Assembly: GCA_019359435.1 (NCBI GenBank)
Contig: JAHHHI010000055.1
Location: forward strand, 1-64,000
Reading direction: 5' to 3'
DNA: 64,000 nucleotides
DNA from: Kaiparowitsia implicata GSE-PSE-MK54-09C
GTDB lineage: Bacteria > Cyanobacteriota > Cyanobacteriia > Elainellales > Elainellaceae
The translations under genes were made by a program, and so were the position numbers. The notes under the pieces are model-generated. The model was not told the origin of the DNA and did not search any database. It saw nothing but the letters and a program-made list of their open reading frames with translations. Of the stretch, positions 1 to 8,432 are shown in pieces. Every line of letters starts with the position of its first letter. Position 1 is the first letter of the stretch.

Positions 1-92
1 GCCTCAACTGTGACTATGAGGGACTGCCAGAAAGTACGGAAGCGATGATTTACATCGCCATGATTCGGCTGATGGTGAGGCGGCTGGCGTAA
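1..92 (+). CDS. Transposase, C-terminal fragment (cut by window edge)
   Basis: An open frame from base 3 runs to a TAA at 90-92 and ends in the residues EAMIYIAMIRLMVRRLA. Ends of this type, with an amphipathic helix around an IYIAMIRLMVRRL core, are familiar from DDE transposases of cyanobacterial IS elements; the precise IS family is an inference. The rest of the gene lies to the left of the window. The stretch just downstream (about 105-130, ending in CGCCCTCTTA) could be the right terminal inverted repeat, but the left end is not visible to compare. It marks mobile DNA next to the glycosyltransferase and lasso genes. Confidence 0.55.
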   Translation, partial: LNCDYEGLPESTEAMIYIAMIRLMVRRLA

Positions 93-588
93 TTGGTTAC
101 ACCGCTGTAACTTTTCAAACGCCCTCTTAGCGATAGATGGTATTGAAAGTTGATGAAATTTTTTGCGCCATAGTAGCAGGAAGAGAAAGGTCAGTGATTT
201 CCACGTATAAATGTTTCCATTTATACGTAAATATTCGATGAAGAATAGAGGTTGCTTCGTCCGAGATTACAGCCAGAATTCATTGATTTGCCTTGGCTTG
301 GTTGATTCTTGGAGTTTTGCGATTTTTCCCTGAACTCGATGAATCCCTCCGTGTGTGCGTGTATTTACTCTATTCGATGCCTTGAGGGAAATGTTATCAA
401 CCAGATAGGGTTACGTTTAGGTCTGCGCGTCAAGGCTGCAGGAGTTTAGAGCTTGCTGGGTTAGATCTGCTGCTGTGCAGTTCTGGTTCGGACAGCCTGC
501 CTAAAGACGTTGCCGACCAATTTATGAACTGGGCTTCTCTACAAGCAATTCAGGATTGGCCTTAACTGTCGAGGATTTGGAGTACTGA
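93..588. other. Intergenic, no gene seen; one perfect hairpin
   Basis: No convincing coding frame. It probably begins with the end of the IS element. A perfect 11-bp inverted repeat with a 4-base loop (ACGTATAAATG / CATTTATACGT) sits at 203-228. The rest is presumably the leader of the glycosyltransferase gene. Confidence 0.5.
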
Positions 589-1407
589 ATGAATAGCGTC
601 AGAGTTTTAAATGTGGAGATTGACAATCTATCAACGCGGGAACTGCTGCAGACCTTAAGGCAGGGCGTTGTAGTTACACCCAATGTGGATCATCTAGTCA
701 AACTTCAGCATGATGAAGCATTTATGGAGGTCTATCGCTCAGCAGACTTTAGAGTGTGCGATAGCAAGGTTCTACTATGGGCAGCGAAGTTCCTAGGCCA
801 ACCGCTCAAAGAAAAAATATCTGGTTCCGACTTATTTCCTGCTTTCTATGAGTTTCATCGTCACAACGAGGATATTCGTATATTCTTGCTGGGAGCCCGA
901 GAAGGCGTTGCTGCAGATGCCATGAGACGAATCAATCAAAAAATAGGCCGAGATATCATAGTTGATTGCTACTCTCCATCATTTGGGTTTGAAAAAAACG
1001 AAGATGAGTGCGCTGAAATTCTTCAAAAAATTCGAGATTCAGGTGCAACAGTATTAGCGGTAGGTGTAGGCGCACCAAAGCAAGAAAAATTTATTCATCA
1101 GTACAAAGATCAATTGCCGACAATCAAAATATTTTTGGCAATTGGGGCAACCCTCGATTTCGAGGCAGGAAATGTTAAGCGATCGCCCAAATGGGTCAGT
1201 GAAGTCGGCCTAGAGTGGATGTATAGACTACTCTCCGAACCCAAGCGTTTATGGCGTCGATATCTTCTTGATGATCCCCAATTCTTTTGGTTTTTAGTGA
1301 TGCAAAAACTAAGCCTTTACCAAGATCCGTATAAGCACACCGATTCATCTATGGGTCTGCCAGATAACCCTTATCTCAAAGAGCCAGGTAGTGTTGTACT
1401 AGAGTGA
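589..1407 (+). CDS. WecG/TagA/CpsF family glycosyltransferase
   Basis: A 272-residue protein of the GT26 family, which transfers N-acetylmannosamine-type or related sugars onto lipid-linked intermediates in surface polysaccharide synthesis. Family features visible: TPNVDHLVKL near residues 30-39, the conserved Asp in VCDSK (about 58), the FLLGAREGVA nucleotide-sugar stretch (99-108) and the hallmark VGVGAPKQE (158-166), followed by AIGATLDFEAG and GLEWMYRL. There is no signal peptide; the family is cytoplasmic and membrane-associated. Length is slightly above the usual 240-250 because of a C-terminal tail. The ATG is preceded by GGATTTGGAG. It lies about 340 bp upstream of the lasso genes on the same strand; a role in that cluster is not shown, and exopolysaccharide synthesis is the default reading. 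Confidence 0.9.
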   Translation: MNSVRVLNVEIDNLSTRELLQTLRQGVVVTPNVDHLVKLQHDEAFMEVYRSADFRVCDSKVLLWAAKFLGQPLKEKISGSDLFPAFYEFHRHNEDIRIFLLGAREGVAADAMRRINQKIGRDIIVDCYSPSFGFEKNEDECAEILQKIRDSGATVLAVGVGAPKQEKFIHQYKDQLPTIKIFLAIGATLDFEAGNVKRSPKWVSEVGLEWMYRLLSEPKRLWRRYLLDDPQFFWFLVMQKLSLYQDPYKHTDSSMGLPDNPYLKEPGSVVLE

Positions 1408-1746
1408 ACGCTCTGATATTCATCAACCTCATGATCAACCTCATGAGATTGGGATGAGTAGGGTTGTAGTTGCTTTGGCTGAGAGCGTTAACTTTGCAAA
1501 AGCTTTTCACAGTAACCGATTGCCTTGTGTAATTTTACTCAGGAATATTCACTGTGATTTTGCTGTACTGGTAACAGGTAATAAAGTGCGTAAAACGGCA
1601 AAAGAAAAGAGGTTAGAAGACAGCAGTTTAGATATCTTAACTCTTGTTTGCTATTTAATGTCGTTAATCACAATATTGAGCACTACGATAAGCGCGTAGA
1701 TTGCAATAGATAAATAGAGCCATAGATTTAGTTTGAGGTAATCGTT
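1408..1746. other. Intergenic upstream of lasso cluster
   Basis: No supported gene. An 81-codon frame at 1454-1699 has no recognisable family or clear ribosome-binding site and is left out. The stretch probably contains the promoter for the B1-B2-C-A genes. A TTTGAGG sequence at about 1731-1737 may be the B1 ribosome-binding site. Confidence 0.4.
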
Positions 1747-2037
1747 GTGTTGAATCAAGATTCGATCGTTAAAGCTTCTTCAACCCAGGTTGCATCGGAC
1801 TTAGGTGGAGAGACAATAATTCTAAATCTAAAGTCTGGTACATATTATGGTCTGAATAAGGTGGGAACAAGAGTCTGGACGTTGCTGCAAAGTGGCTTAA
1901 CCATAAAGCAGATTTATTCCACCCTTCTAGAAGAGTACGAGGTTGAATCTGAGCAATGCATGGTGGATTTGCTGCAGATTCTGAATAACTTGCAAAATGC
2001 AGGGTTGATTGAGGTCGGCCATGCGGCGGCTGCGTAA
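1747..2037 (+). CDS. Lasso peptide biosynthesis B1 protein (PqqD-like RRE)
   Basis: A 96-residue PqqD-family protein. The pattern of an N-terminal strand (VASDLGGETIILNLKSGTYYGLN), then KVGTRVWTLLQSGLTIKQIYSTLLEEYEV and a final helix is the RiPP recognition element fold, which binds the leader peptide of the precursor and presents it to the processing enzymes. In lasso clusters this domain is the separate B1 protein, as here. The start is GTG with a TTG next to it. It overlaps the following B2 gene in another frame, the usual sign of translational coupling. It is the first gene of the B1-B2-C-A run. Confidence 0.88.
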   Translation: MLNQDSIVKASSTQVASDLGGETIILNLKSGTYYGLNKVGTRVWTLLQSGLTIKQIYSTLLEEYEVESEQCMVDLLQILNNLQNAGLIEVGHAAAA

Positions 2038-2452
2038 GTTCTTGCACCTTTCATCGAGCGATCGCACGCTACTAATCGAAGCTTTAATCGTTATTCTTGT
2101 ACTGAAGTTAGGGCTGTGGTTGCTTCCATTTCGGGTGCTTCACACCTACTCCCTCAAGCTATCTCAAGTGTTGATGCAGCCCCACGGTCTCGAGGGTCAT
2201 CGAATCCAATCTATTGTGCAATCAATAGAAATTGTGACCTGGCATATCCCTGGGAAAGCCAAATGTTTGGCTCGCGCTATGGCTGTGCAATTTATGCTTC
2301 GGCGTCGAAATCATCAAACATCTTTGCACATTGGGGTAACGAAGCGAACGGATTCAGTTTTAGAAGCGCATGCATGGCTTGAGTATGACGGAGTTATTGT
2401 AATTGGCGGCGTCCCAGATTTTAATCGATTCAAGCCTTTGGTAATTCTGTAG
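2021..2452 (+). CDS. Lasso peptide B2 protein (transglutaminase-like leader peptidase)
   Basis: A 143-residue protein of the transglutaminase-like cysteine protease family (PF13471) that removes the leader peptide from lasso precursors. Visible: a hydrophobic N-terminal segment (ALIVILVLKLGLWLLPF), the catalytic Cys in GKAKCLARA (about residue 82) and the catalytic His in LEAHAWLEYDG (about residue 117); the acidic third member could be the Asp in EYDG or the one in GVPDF. I use the ATG at 2021. A TTG twelve bases upstream in the same frame (2009) would add four residues. With the ATG start it overlaps B1 by 17 bp. It ends 10 bp before the cyclase gene. Confidence 0.9.
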   Translation: MRRLRKFLHLSSSDRTLLIEALIVILVLKLGLWLLPFRVLHTYSLKLSQVLMQPHGLEGHRIQSIVQSIEIVTWHIPGKAKCLARAMAVQFMLRRRNHQTSLHIGVTKRTDSVLEAHAWLEYDGVIVIGGVPDFNRFKPLVIL

Positions 2453-2462
2453 GAAGCAACTG

Positions 2463-4556
2463 GTGAGTGGAATTGTAGGCCTTTACAACTTAAATGGGCA
2501 AAGCATTGATTCAGAGCATCTAAACGATGCGATGAAATCAATCTCTCATAGAGGGCCTGATGCATCGAACGTGTGGTCTCAAGACACAGTAGGAATGGCG
2601 CACTGCTTGCTGTGGACAACGCCAGAATCGCTATTAGAGCACTTACCTATGCTAAGTGGCGATCGCTCTCTTGTCCTGACTGCCGATGCCCGGATTGATA
2701 ACCGAGAAGAATTAGTTGCCAAGTTAGATATCGCAAACAAGCCTTTGGAAAAAATCACAGACAGTGAATTGATTCTGATAGCGTACAGCCATTGGGGTGA
2801 GCACTGTGTTGAGCACTTAATAGGCGATTTTGCCTTCGCTATTTGGGACCAACCCCAACAAAAGCTCTTCTGTGCCAGAGATCATCTTGGGGTTAAGCCG
2901 CTCTACTATTTCTATGACCCGGAACATACATTTTGTTTTGCCTCAGAAATGAAGGCATTGCTCACCTTCCCTTGGATTTCGCAAAACATAAATGAACGAC
3001 GCATTGCAGATTACTTGAGGAATTCAGTGAATGATGTTACTGATACGGTCTACAGCAATATTTCTCGGTTGCCACCAGCGCATACTCTAGTTGTCAGTGC
3101 TGCCTATGGGGCCAGACTCGAGCAATACTGGATGCTAGATCCCTCCCACAGCTTAGAGATGGATTCTGACGAAGCCTATGCAAACGCCTTTTTCGATCTT
3201 TTTGCTGAAGCAGTCCATTGTCGCTTAAGAAGTGCATTCCCCATTGGCGCACACTTAAGCGGTGGGCTGGATTCGTCATCTGTCACCTGTGTGGCGCGAC
3301 ACTTGCTTGCAGAGTCTGGGGCTGATCCACTCCATACCTTCTCCAACGTCTTCGACATTGTTGAAGAATGCGACGAGCGACCTTACATCAATACAGTGTT
3401 GCACCAGGGTGGGTTAATTGCTCACTATACCTATCCCGATCGAGTTGGCCCTCTTGCGCGGTGGCAGGATATGCTGCAACCACGAGAGGAACCCTGTCTT
3501 AATGGGGGAAACGGTTATCTGGTTTGGATACTGAATCAAGCGGCTCAAACTGCTGGAGTACGAGTCTCGTTGGACGGGTTTGATGGCGACACTACAGTTA
3601 GCCATGGGTTTAACCGATTTGCAGAGTTGTTGCAGCAAGAGCGTTGGCAGGAGTTTGCAGCGGAAGCTCGATGCCTAGCAGAACGGTTAGAGGGCTCCCC
3701 GAATCCGCTGGTAGTTCAGTATTTCTTGCCGTATCTTACAGAGCTGGCACGGAGTTGGCGCTGGATTGCGTTTCATCAGGCGATCGCCCAGATGAGCCAG
3801 CATTTTCGCCTACCATGCAAGCGACTATGGCTTCATGGCATCAAAGCCATACTGCCTTCTAGGATGCTGCGTCTGGGGCAGGATTTGCGCAGGCGATACG
3901 CTGAGGATCAAGAGGCTTCATCCTTAATTCATCCTCTATTTGACCAGCGCACCCAAACAGATACTGCGGTTCAATCGGGTAGGCGCGGTCTACCCTCGCA
4001 AACTTCCCAACGGGATGAAGCACTGATGACAGTTCGAGAGGCCCAATGGGCGATGCTGACATCCCCTGGGTTAACGCTTCTGCTAGAACTGCAAGATATT
4101 GCAGCAGCAGCGCACTCCATAGAAGCGCGGCATCCATTTCTGGATAAGCGCTTAGTCGAGTTTTGTTTAGCTCTACCCTCCCATCAAAAGCTACATCAGG
4201 GATGGTCACGCATTATATTGCGTCGAGCGATGAAAGGTTTTCTTCCCCATGAGATCCAGTGGCGAGCAGGCAAGATGGATATGAAGCCCAGCTTTATTAA
4301 AGGTCTGCGTCAGCAAAACCGTGCCCTACTGGACAATGTCATGACCCATGACATGGAGAAGATTCAAGATTACGTAGGCCTAGCTAGTCTGCGTAAGTCC
4401 TATGACCGTCTCACATCTGGTGCTGCAGCATCAGATCGTGACTTGATGGCGGTTTGGACAGGAACAGCGTTGGCCCTATGGCAACGCCAAATTGAGTCGG
4501 CATCTCTTGCCAACTCAACTGAATCGAATAGTTCAGTGCAATTGTCACTGAACTAG
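2463..4556 (+). CDS. Lasso cyclase (asparagine synthetase B-like)
   Basis: A 697-residue protein with an N-terminal class II glutamine amidotransferase-like domain (SGIVGLYNLNG, SHRGPDASNVW, DFAFAIWD, GVKPLYY) and a C-terminal ATP-pyrophosphatase synthetase domain with the PP-loop SGGLDSSS at residues 266-273 and DGFDGD further on. True asparagine synthetases begin Met-Cys, with the Cys as glutaminase nucleophile; here the GTG start is followed by Ser, so ammonia release from glutamine is not expected. That is typical of lasso cyclases, which adenylate an Asp or Glu side chain and close the macrolactam with the core N-terminus. Position between B2 and the precursor gene supports this call over asparagine biosynthesis. 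Confidence 0.9.
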   Translation: MSGIVGLYNLNGQSIDSEHLNDAMKSISHRGPDASNVWSQDTVGMAHCLLWTTPESLLEHLPMLSGDRSLVLTADARIDNREELVAKLDIANKPLEKITDSELILIAYSHWGEHCVEHLIGDFAFAIWDQPQQKLFCARDHLGVKPLYYFYDPEHTFCFASEMKALLTFPWISQNINERRIADYLRNSVNDVTDTVYSNISRLPPAHTLVVSAAYGARLEQYWMLDPSHSLEMDSDEAYANAFFDLFAEAVHCRLRSAFPIGAHLSGGLDSSSVTCVARHLLAESGADPLHTFSNVFDIVEECDERPYINTVLHQGGLIAHYTYPDRVGPLARWQDMLQPREEPCLNGGNGYLVWILNQAAQTAGVRVSLDGFDGDTTVSHGFNRFAELLQQERWQEFAAEARCLAERLEGSPNPLVVQYFLPYLTELARSWRWIAFHQAIAQMSQHFRLPCKRLWLHGIKAILPSRMLRLGQDLRRRYAEDQEASSLIHPLFDQRTQTDTAVQSGRRGLPSQTSQRDEALMTVREAQWAMLTSPGLTLLLELQDIAAAAHSIEARHPFLDKRLVEFCLALPSHQKLHQGWSRIILRRAMKGFLPHEIQWRAGKMDMKPSFIKGLRQQNRALLDNVMTHDMEKIQDYVGLASLRKSYDRLTSGAAASDRDLMAVWTGTALALWQRQIESASLANSTESNSSVQLSLN

Positions 4557-4592
4557 GCTTTTAAACCAGCATACAACGGAGATCTAACCATC

Positions 4593-4766
4593 ATGAAAAA
4601 GAGCTATATCGCTCCTCAACTGACCAACCACGGTAGTGTCGAGTCCCTGACTCAAGCTGTAGGCGACGTGAGCTTCTCTGATACCGTATTTCTCAGCGCG
4701 AGTGTGAATCCCGTGGCAATCGGTGACTCGGCTGGCTCTCGCGATGCTATCGTTGTGCCTCTCTAG
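4593..4766 (+). CDS. Lasso peptide precursor (A gene)
   Basis: A 57-residue peptide gene 36 bp after the cyclase stop, too short for most gene callers. The leader carries the canonical lasso motif: Tyr5, Pro8, Leu10, Gly14, Leu19 and Thr20 in the spacing Y-x2-P-x-L-x3-G-x4-L-T. In known lasso precursors a Thr sits at the second-last leader position. Applying that rule puts the cut after Gln21, and the core then starts AVGDVSFSD, so Ala1 and Asp9 would form a 9-residue ring. Starting at the Gly instead would give a 7-residue ring with the same Asp. The predicted core is 36 residues and ends IVVPL, longer than most characterised lasso peptides. GGAG at about 4578-4581 is the likely ribosome-binding site. 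Leader recognition is strong; the exact core and ring are inferred. Confidence 0.85.
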   Translation: MKKSYIAPQLTNHGSVESLTQAVGDVSFSDTVFLSASVNPVAIGDSAGSRDAIVVPL

Positions 4767-4848
4767 GATGAATTTTGACAGCGATAACCAGCGTTATTCC
4801 TGTTAAATTTAGCCTTGCGATCGTACAAGTAATATAATCGCATAAGCA

Positions 4849-4895
4849 ATGTAGCAGTTGAGGGTGAATTTGCGCGCTCAACTGCTACATTTTTG
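4849..4895 (+). terminator. Rho-independent-type terminator after lasso precursor
   Basis: Perfect 14-bp stem ATGTAGCAGTTGAG (4849-4862) / CTCAACTGCTACAT (4877-4890) with a 14-base loop, followed by TTTTTG. It lies about 80 bp after the precursor stop and should end the B1-B2-C-A transcript, or thin it out before the kinase, exporter and nucleotidyltransferase genes. A stem at the 3' end could also stabilise the precursor message. Confidence 0.85.
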
Positions 4896-5137
4896 TATTG
4901 AAATTCAGCTTCTACTTTAGAAATTAGAGGTTCGAGATAGTCTTGATAGTCTTCTGGATTGTTTTTTGGAACCATGTTTTAGGAAGCTATTTGCCGTAGC
5001 AGCTAGAGACCAATAATAGTTCTGCGCCAATGGCATGCTATCTGATATAAATCGCCGTAGTTTGGGCATTGTGGGGTGGGCTCAAAGATGTGTAGCAAGC
5101 TCATCGCGTTTGTTGCAGTGGTTTGAGAAACTCCAAT
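4896..5137. other. Intergenic between lasso terminator and kinase gene
   Basis: No gene supported. A 70-codon reverse frame (4763-4975) crosses the terminator and the precursor stop and shows no family features. The stretch may hold a second promoter for the downstream tailoring and export genes. Confidence 0.4.
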
Positions 5138-6079
5138 ATGTCAATTCCTGATTTTATGTATACCTATACTGCTTACAACCTGATAATTCAATCTGAAATT
5201 GAGCTACCGGAGCTAATTCCATCTGATGGGTTGGGAGATATAACGATTCGCATGGGCAATTTAATGCGGCCCAATCATCGCAGAAGCGATGGCGGAAACC
5301 ATTTTTTGGGAAAGGTTGACGGTGCCGGAGTATTTCGGGTGTTGGATGGGTGCGATATCACCATTCAGCCGGAGCCTGGGGTCGATGAGGCAGTACTCCG
5401 TCCATTGATTGAGGGGCCAATATTATCGACGCTGCTGCGGCAGCGGGGTTTACTGGTACTCCATGCCGGAAGTTTTATTGCTCAGCAGGGAGCGATCGCC
5501 TTTATGGCAGACTCCGGATGGGGTAAATCCACATTAATTGAGACGTTTCACGGACGGGGTTATGAGATCCTGACTGACGATGTGATGGCGCTCAATCTGG
5601 AAACAGGCCAGCCGTTGGTGCATCCTGGCATTCCGCAAGTAAAGCTTTGTTTTGATGCAGCAGAATATACGGGGCATGCGCAGAATAGTTTGCCGCTCAT
5701 TCATTCTCACGCGCTAAAGCTATCGCATCGGCTGACCGATGGCTTTTCATCTCGTGCGGTTCCACTACGGCGACTGTATGTGTTGGATTATGGCGATCGC
5801 AACGAAATTATTCCCCTGACCCAGCAAGAAGCCTTTCTAGCATTGGTGCACCACTCTCGCTCCATGATATTGCTGACCGCGCCAGAGTTTCAGGCGGCGC
5901 ATCTACATCAGTGTTCGCGTCTGCTACAGTCGGTGCCGGTCGGTCGGTTGGTGCGGCGGCGATCGCTCGCCAACATGCCTCAGGTTGTCGCCATGATTGA
6001 AGCAGACATTGAGCAGGCCCCCTACGAAACCATTCCACCCCATCCTGTGCCATCAGATAATGCGTTGGCTAATGCCTAA
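5138..6079 (+). CDS. HPr kinase-like protein, probable lasso peptide kinase
   Basis: A 313-residue protein resembling HprK-type serine kinases. Visible: LLVLHAGSF (about 105-113, with the His typical of the family), the Walker A loop ADSGWGKSTL (124-133) and LTDDV (145-149), which corresponds to the acidic metal-binding stretch. HPr kinase homologues in lasso clusters (for example the paeninodin type) phosphorylate the C-terminal Ser of the peptide. The precursor here ends in Leu, so the substrate residue, or even the role, may differ. The frame extends to a TTG at 5123; I prefer the ATG at 5138. It lies downstream of the terminator and may have its own promoter. Family call firm, substrate unknown. 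Confidence 0.82.
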   Translation: MSIPDFMYTYTAYNLIIQSEIELPELIPSDGLGDITIRMGNLMRPNHRRSDGGNHFLGKVDGAGVFRVLDGCDITIQPEPGVDEAVLRPLIEGPILSTLLRQRGLLVLHAGSFIAQQGAIAFMADSGWGKSTLIETFHGRGYEILTDDVMALNLETGQPLVHPGIPQVKLCFDAAEYTGHAQNSLPLIHSHALKLSHRLTDGFSSRAVPLRRLYVLDYGDRNEIIPLTQQEAFLALVHHSRSMILLTAPEFQAAHLHQCSRLLQSVPVGRLVRRRSLANMPQVVAMIEADIEQAPYETIPPHPVPSDNALANA

Positions 6080-6458
6080 GCGTTCAACTGTATGGCGAGA
6101 TAGAGGTTGCGCTCGGTATCCCGCTTTATCCATATCTTGAACGTAGCGAGATCCACGCGGTGGAATCTTTTGCGTTGTTTAGACCCATCTAAATACATCT
6201 ATATGAGAGTCTGTCAGCAGCTTCGGGCACTCTAGCGGTGGACAAGGCGCAACTAATAGATTTGCATTTGCGGGTCTGACCCACTACAACTCTACGTGTC
6301 GGCAAATGCCGTGTGGTTACGGCTAAATCTAATCGTCTTGTAATTGCATAGTTGCTAAAGGCAGCTATTTTCTAGAACCTATGCCCAGAGAAGGTTCTAC
6401 AGGAAGAACAATCATCTGCACGTCAAGCGCCATGTTACTAAACTGAACGAGGAACGAG
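6080..6458. other. Intergenic before exporter gene
   Basis: About 380 bp with no coding frame of note and no strong hairpin. The exporter ribosome-binding site GAGGAACGAG lies directly before 6459. Confidence 0.4.
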
Positions 6459-8312
6459 ATGATAAGCCGCAGACTGCAACAGGTGTTCCAAACTGGACTG
6501 GCTCAGGCTGCTTATTTGCCTCAAACCGCGCAACTAATTTGGCAGGCCTCTCGGGGATGGATGCTGGCTTGGGTAGGGCTGCTAGTTTTGCAGGGTCTCC
6601 TTCCAGGTCTTACGGTGTATCTAACTGGAATGCTAGTAGATGGGCTCGTTCAAATTACGGGTGCTGGGTTCAGTCGTGCCAGTATTCAGCCTATTTTGGT
6701 GCCCGGTAGCTTGATGGTAGCAGCGCTAGTTCTGACAGAGCTGTTGAAGAGCGCTGGTGAATGGGTACGAACCGTGCAGGCAGAACTGGTGCAAGACCGA
6801 GTCAGTTCGCTGGTGCATCAGCAGTCGCTAGCGGTAGATTTGGGGTTCTACGAATCATCTGAATTCTATGACCACATGGATCGGGCAAGAACTGATGCGG
6901 CGGGGCGATCGCTTGCCCTGCTCGAAAGCATTGGGGGCTTGCTACAAAATGGCATCACGTTACTAACGCTAAGCGCAATTTTGCTGCCCTATGGGCTCTG
7001 GTTACCGCTGGTACTGCTGGTTAGTACGATTCCTGCATTTTTTGCAATGCTGCATATTAACCGTCAGCAGCATCAGTGGTGGCATCGTACAACGATCGAT
7101 CGACGGTGGCTGCAATATTATGAGTTGCTGTTGACCCAGGCTATGGCTGCGCCTGAGATGCGGTTGTTTGGCCTAGGGAGCTATTTTCAGACTGTTTACC
7201 AAACCTTGCGGAAACGGCTGCGTGGCGAGCAGTTTGCGCTAGTAAAACGGCAGGGAATAAGCCGGTTGGCTGCAACGGCGATCGCCCTATTAATCTCTGG
7301 TGGTGCAATGCTTTGGATGGGCCGGCAGGTGTTGCTGGGGGCGCTGACCTTAGGAGACTTAGCCCTGTTTTACCAGGCCTTTAACCGAGGTCAGGGAATC
7401 ATGAAAGCGCTGCTAGGGAATTTGGGGCAGGCCTATAGCAATAGCTTGTTTATCCGCAGTTTATTTGAGTTTTTGGCGCTGCAACCACAGGTTGTGAGTC
7501 CAGCTAAGCCATGCTCAGTCCCAACCCGGTTCTGCCATGGCATTGAGTTTCGAGATGTGACGTTTCGCTATCCAGGGAGCGATCGCCCTGTCCTAGAACA
7601 TTTCAACCTATCTATTCCGGCTGGCAAAACCGTCGCGATTGTGGGTGACAATGGCGCAGGCAAAAGTACCCTAATCAAGTTACTCTGTCGTTTCTATGAT
7701 CCCCATGCGGGCGCAGTTGAAATAGATGGCGTAGATCTACGGGCATTTGCGGTAGAAGACCTACGACGGCAGATTACCGTTTTGTTTCAAAACCCAGTCC
7801 CCTACTTTGTCACTGCAGTACAGAATATTGCACTAGGCGACATCAGCACCACCCCGTCAGAAGCAGACATTGAAGCCGCAGCCCAATGTGCAGGCATTCA
7901 CGACACAATTTTGGATCTGCCTAACGGGTATCAGACTCGGTTGGGTAAGTGGTTCCCCAATGGAACGGATTTGAGTGGCGGACAGTGGCAACGGTTAGCG
8001 TTAGCGCGCTCCTTCTTACGTCAGGCTCAGTTAATTATTCTGGATGAGCCCACCAGCGCCATGGATCCCTGGGCAGAACATGACTGGATTGAGCGGTTTC
8101 GGGCCTTGGCGAGCGATCGCACGGCTGTCGTCGTTACCCATCGATTCACCCTGGCTATGCGAGCTGACCTAATTCATGTCATGCGAGCCGGGCGCATAGT
8201 CGAATCGGGTACCCACAGCGAGCTCCTGGCTCTGAACGGTCTCTATGCTGAGTCATGGCATGCTCAGATGAGTCATGAAACTGCTCCATTGCCTGTCGTC
8301 AGCCTGGCATAG
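6459..8312 (+). CDS. ABC exporter, permease fused to ATPase (lasso peptide export)
   Basis: A 617-residue half-transporter with an N-terminal membrane domain of about six helices (residues about 30-350) followed by a nucleotide-binding domain. Walker A GDNGAGKST is at 396-404, signature LSGGQWQR at 505-512, Walker B LIILDEP at 525-531 and the switch His in VVVTHR after it. This is the architecture of McjD-type exporters, which pump mature lasso peptides out and give self-immunity. There is no C39 peptidase domain, consistent with a separate leader peptidase (B2). Position between the kinase and nucleotidyltransferase genes supports the role in the cluster; the transported substrate is inferred. 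Confidence 0.9.
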   Translation: MISRRLQQVFQTGLAQAAYLPQTAQLIWQASRGWMLAWVGLLVLQGLLPGLTVYLTGMLVDGLVQITGAGFSRASIQPILVPGSLMVAALVLTELLKSAGEWVRTVQAELVQDRVSSLVHQQSLAVDLGFYESSEFYDHMDRARTDAAGRSLALLESIGGLLQNGITLLTLSAILLPYGLWLPLVLLVSTIPAFFAMLHINRQQHQWWHRTTIDRRWLQYYELLLTQAMAAPEMRLFGLGSYFQTVYQTLRKRLRGEQFALVKRQGISRLAATAIALLISGGAMLWMGRQVLLGALTLGDLALFYQAFNRGQGIMKALLGNLGQAYSNSLFIRSLFEFLALQPQVVSPAKPCSVPTRFCHGIEFRDVTFRYPGSDRPVLEHFNLSIPAGKTVAIVGDNGAGKSTLIKLLCRFYDPHAGAVEIDGVDLRAFAVEDLRRQITVLFQNPVPYFVTAVQNIALGDISTTPSEADIEAAAQCAGIHDTILDLPNGYQTRLGKWFPNGTDLSGGQWQRLALARSFLRQAQLIILDEPTSAMDPWAEHDWIERFRALASDRTAVVVTHRFTLAMRADLIHVMRAGRIVESGTHSELLALNGLYAESWHAQMSHETAPLPVVSLA

Positions 8313-8432
8313 CCCCAACGATAGGTCTTGTCTTGCAATAGATTCCGCTAGTTATCTGCTGAGCAACTCAGCTCTTTGCCTGCGCCTGCTTTTACTCGTT
8401 GATATAACCCTTGTCCTGGAGCGCCACTGACG

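Noticed and set aside
1454-1699. 81-codon ORF
   Set aside because: No ribosome-binding site or recognisable domain; composition like intergenic DNA.
2463-4556. Asparagine synthetase for amino-acid synthesis
   Set aside because: No nucleophile Cys after the start and it sits between lasso B2 and the precursor gene.
4763-4975. Reverse 70-codon ORF
   Set aside because: Crosses the precursor stop and the terminator stem; no family features.
5123-5137. TTG start for the lasso kinase
   Set aside because: Five extra codons with no support; the ATG at 5138 is simpler.
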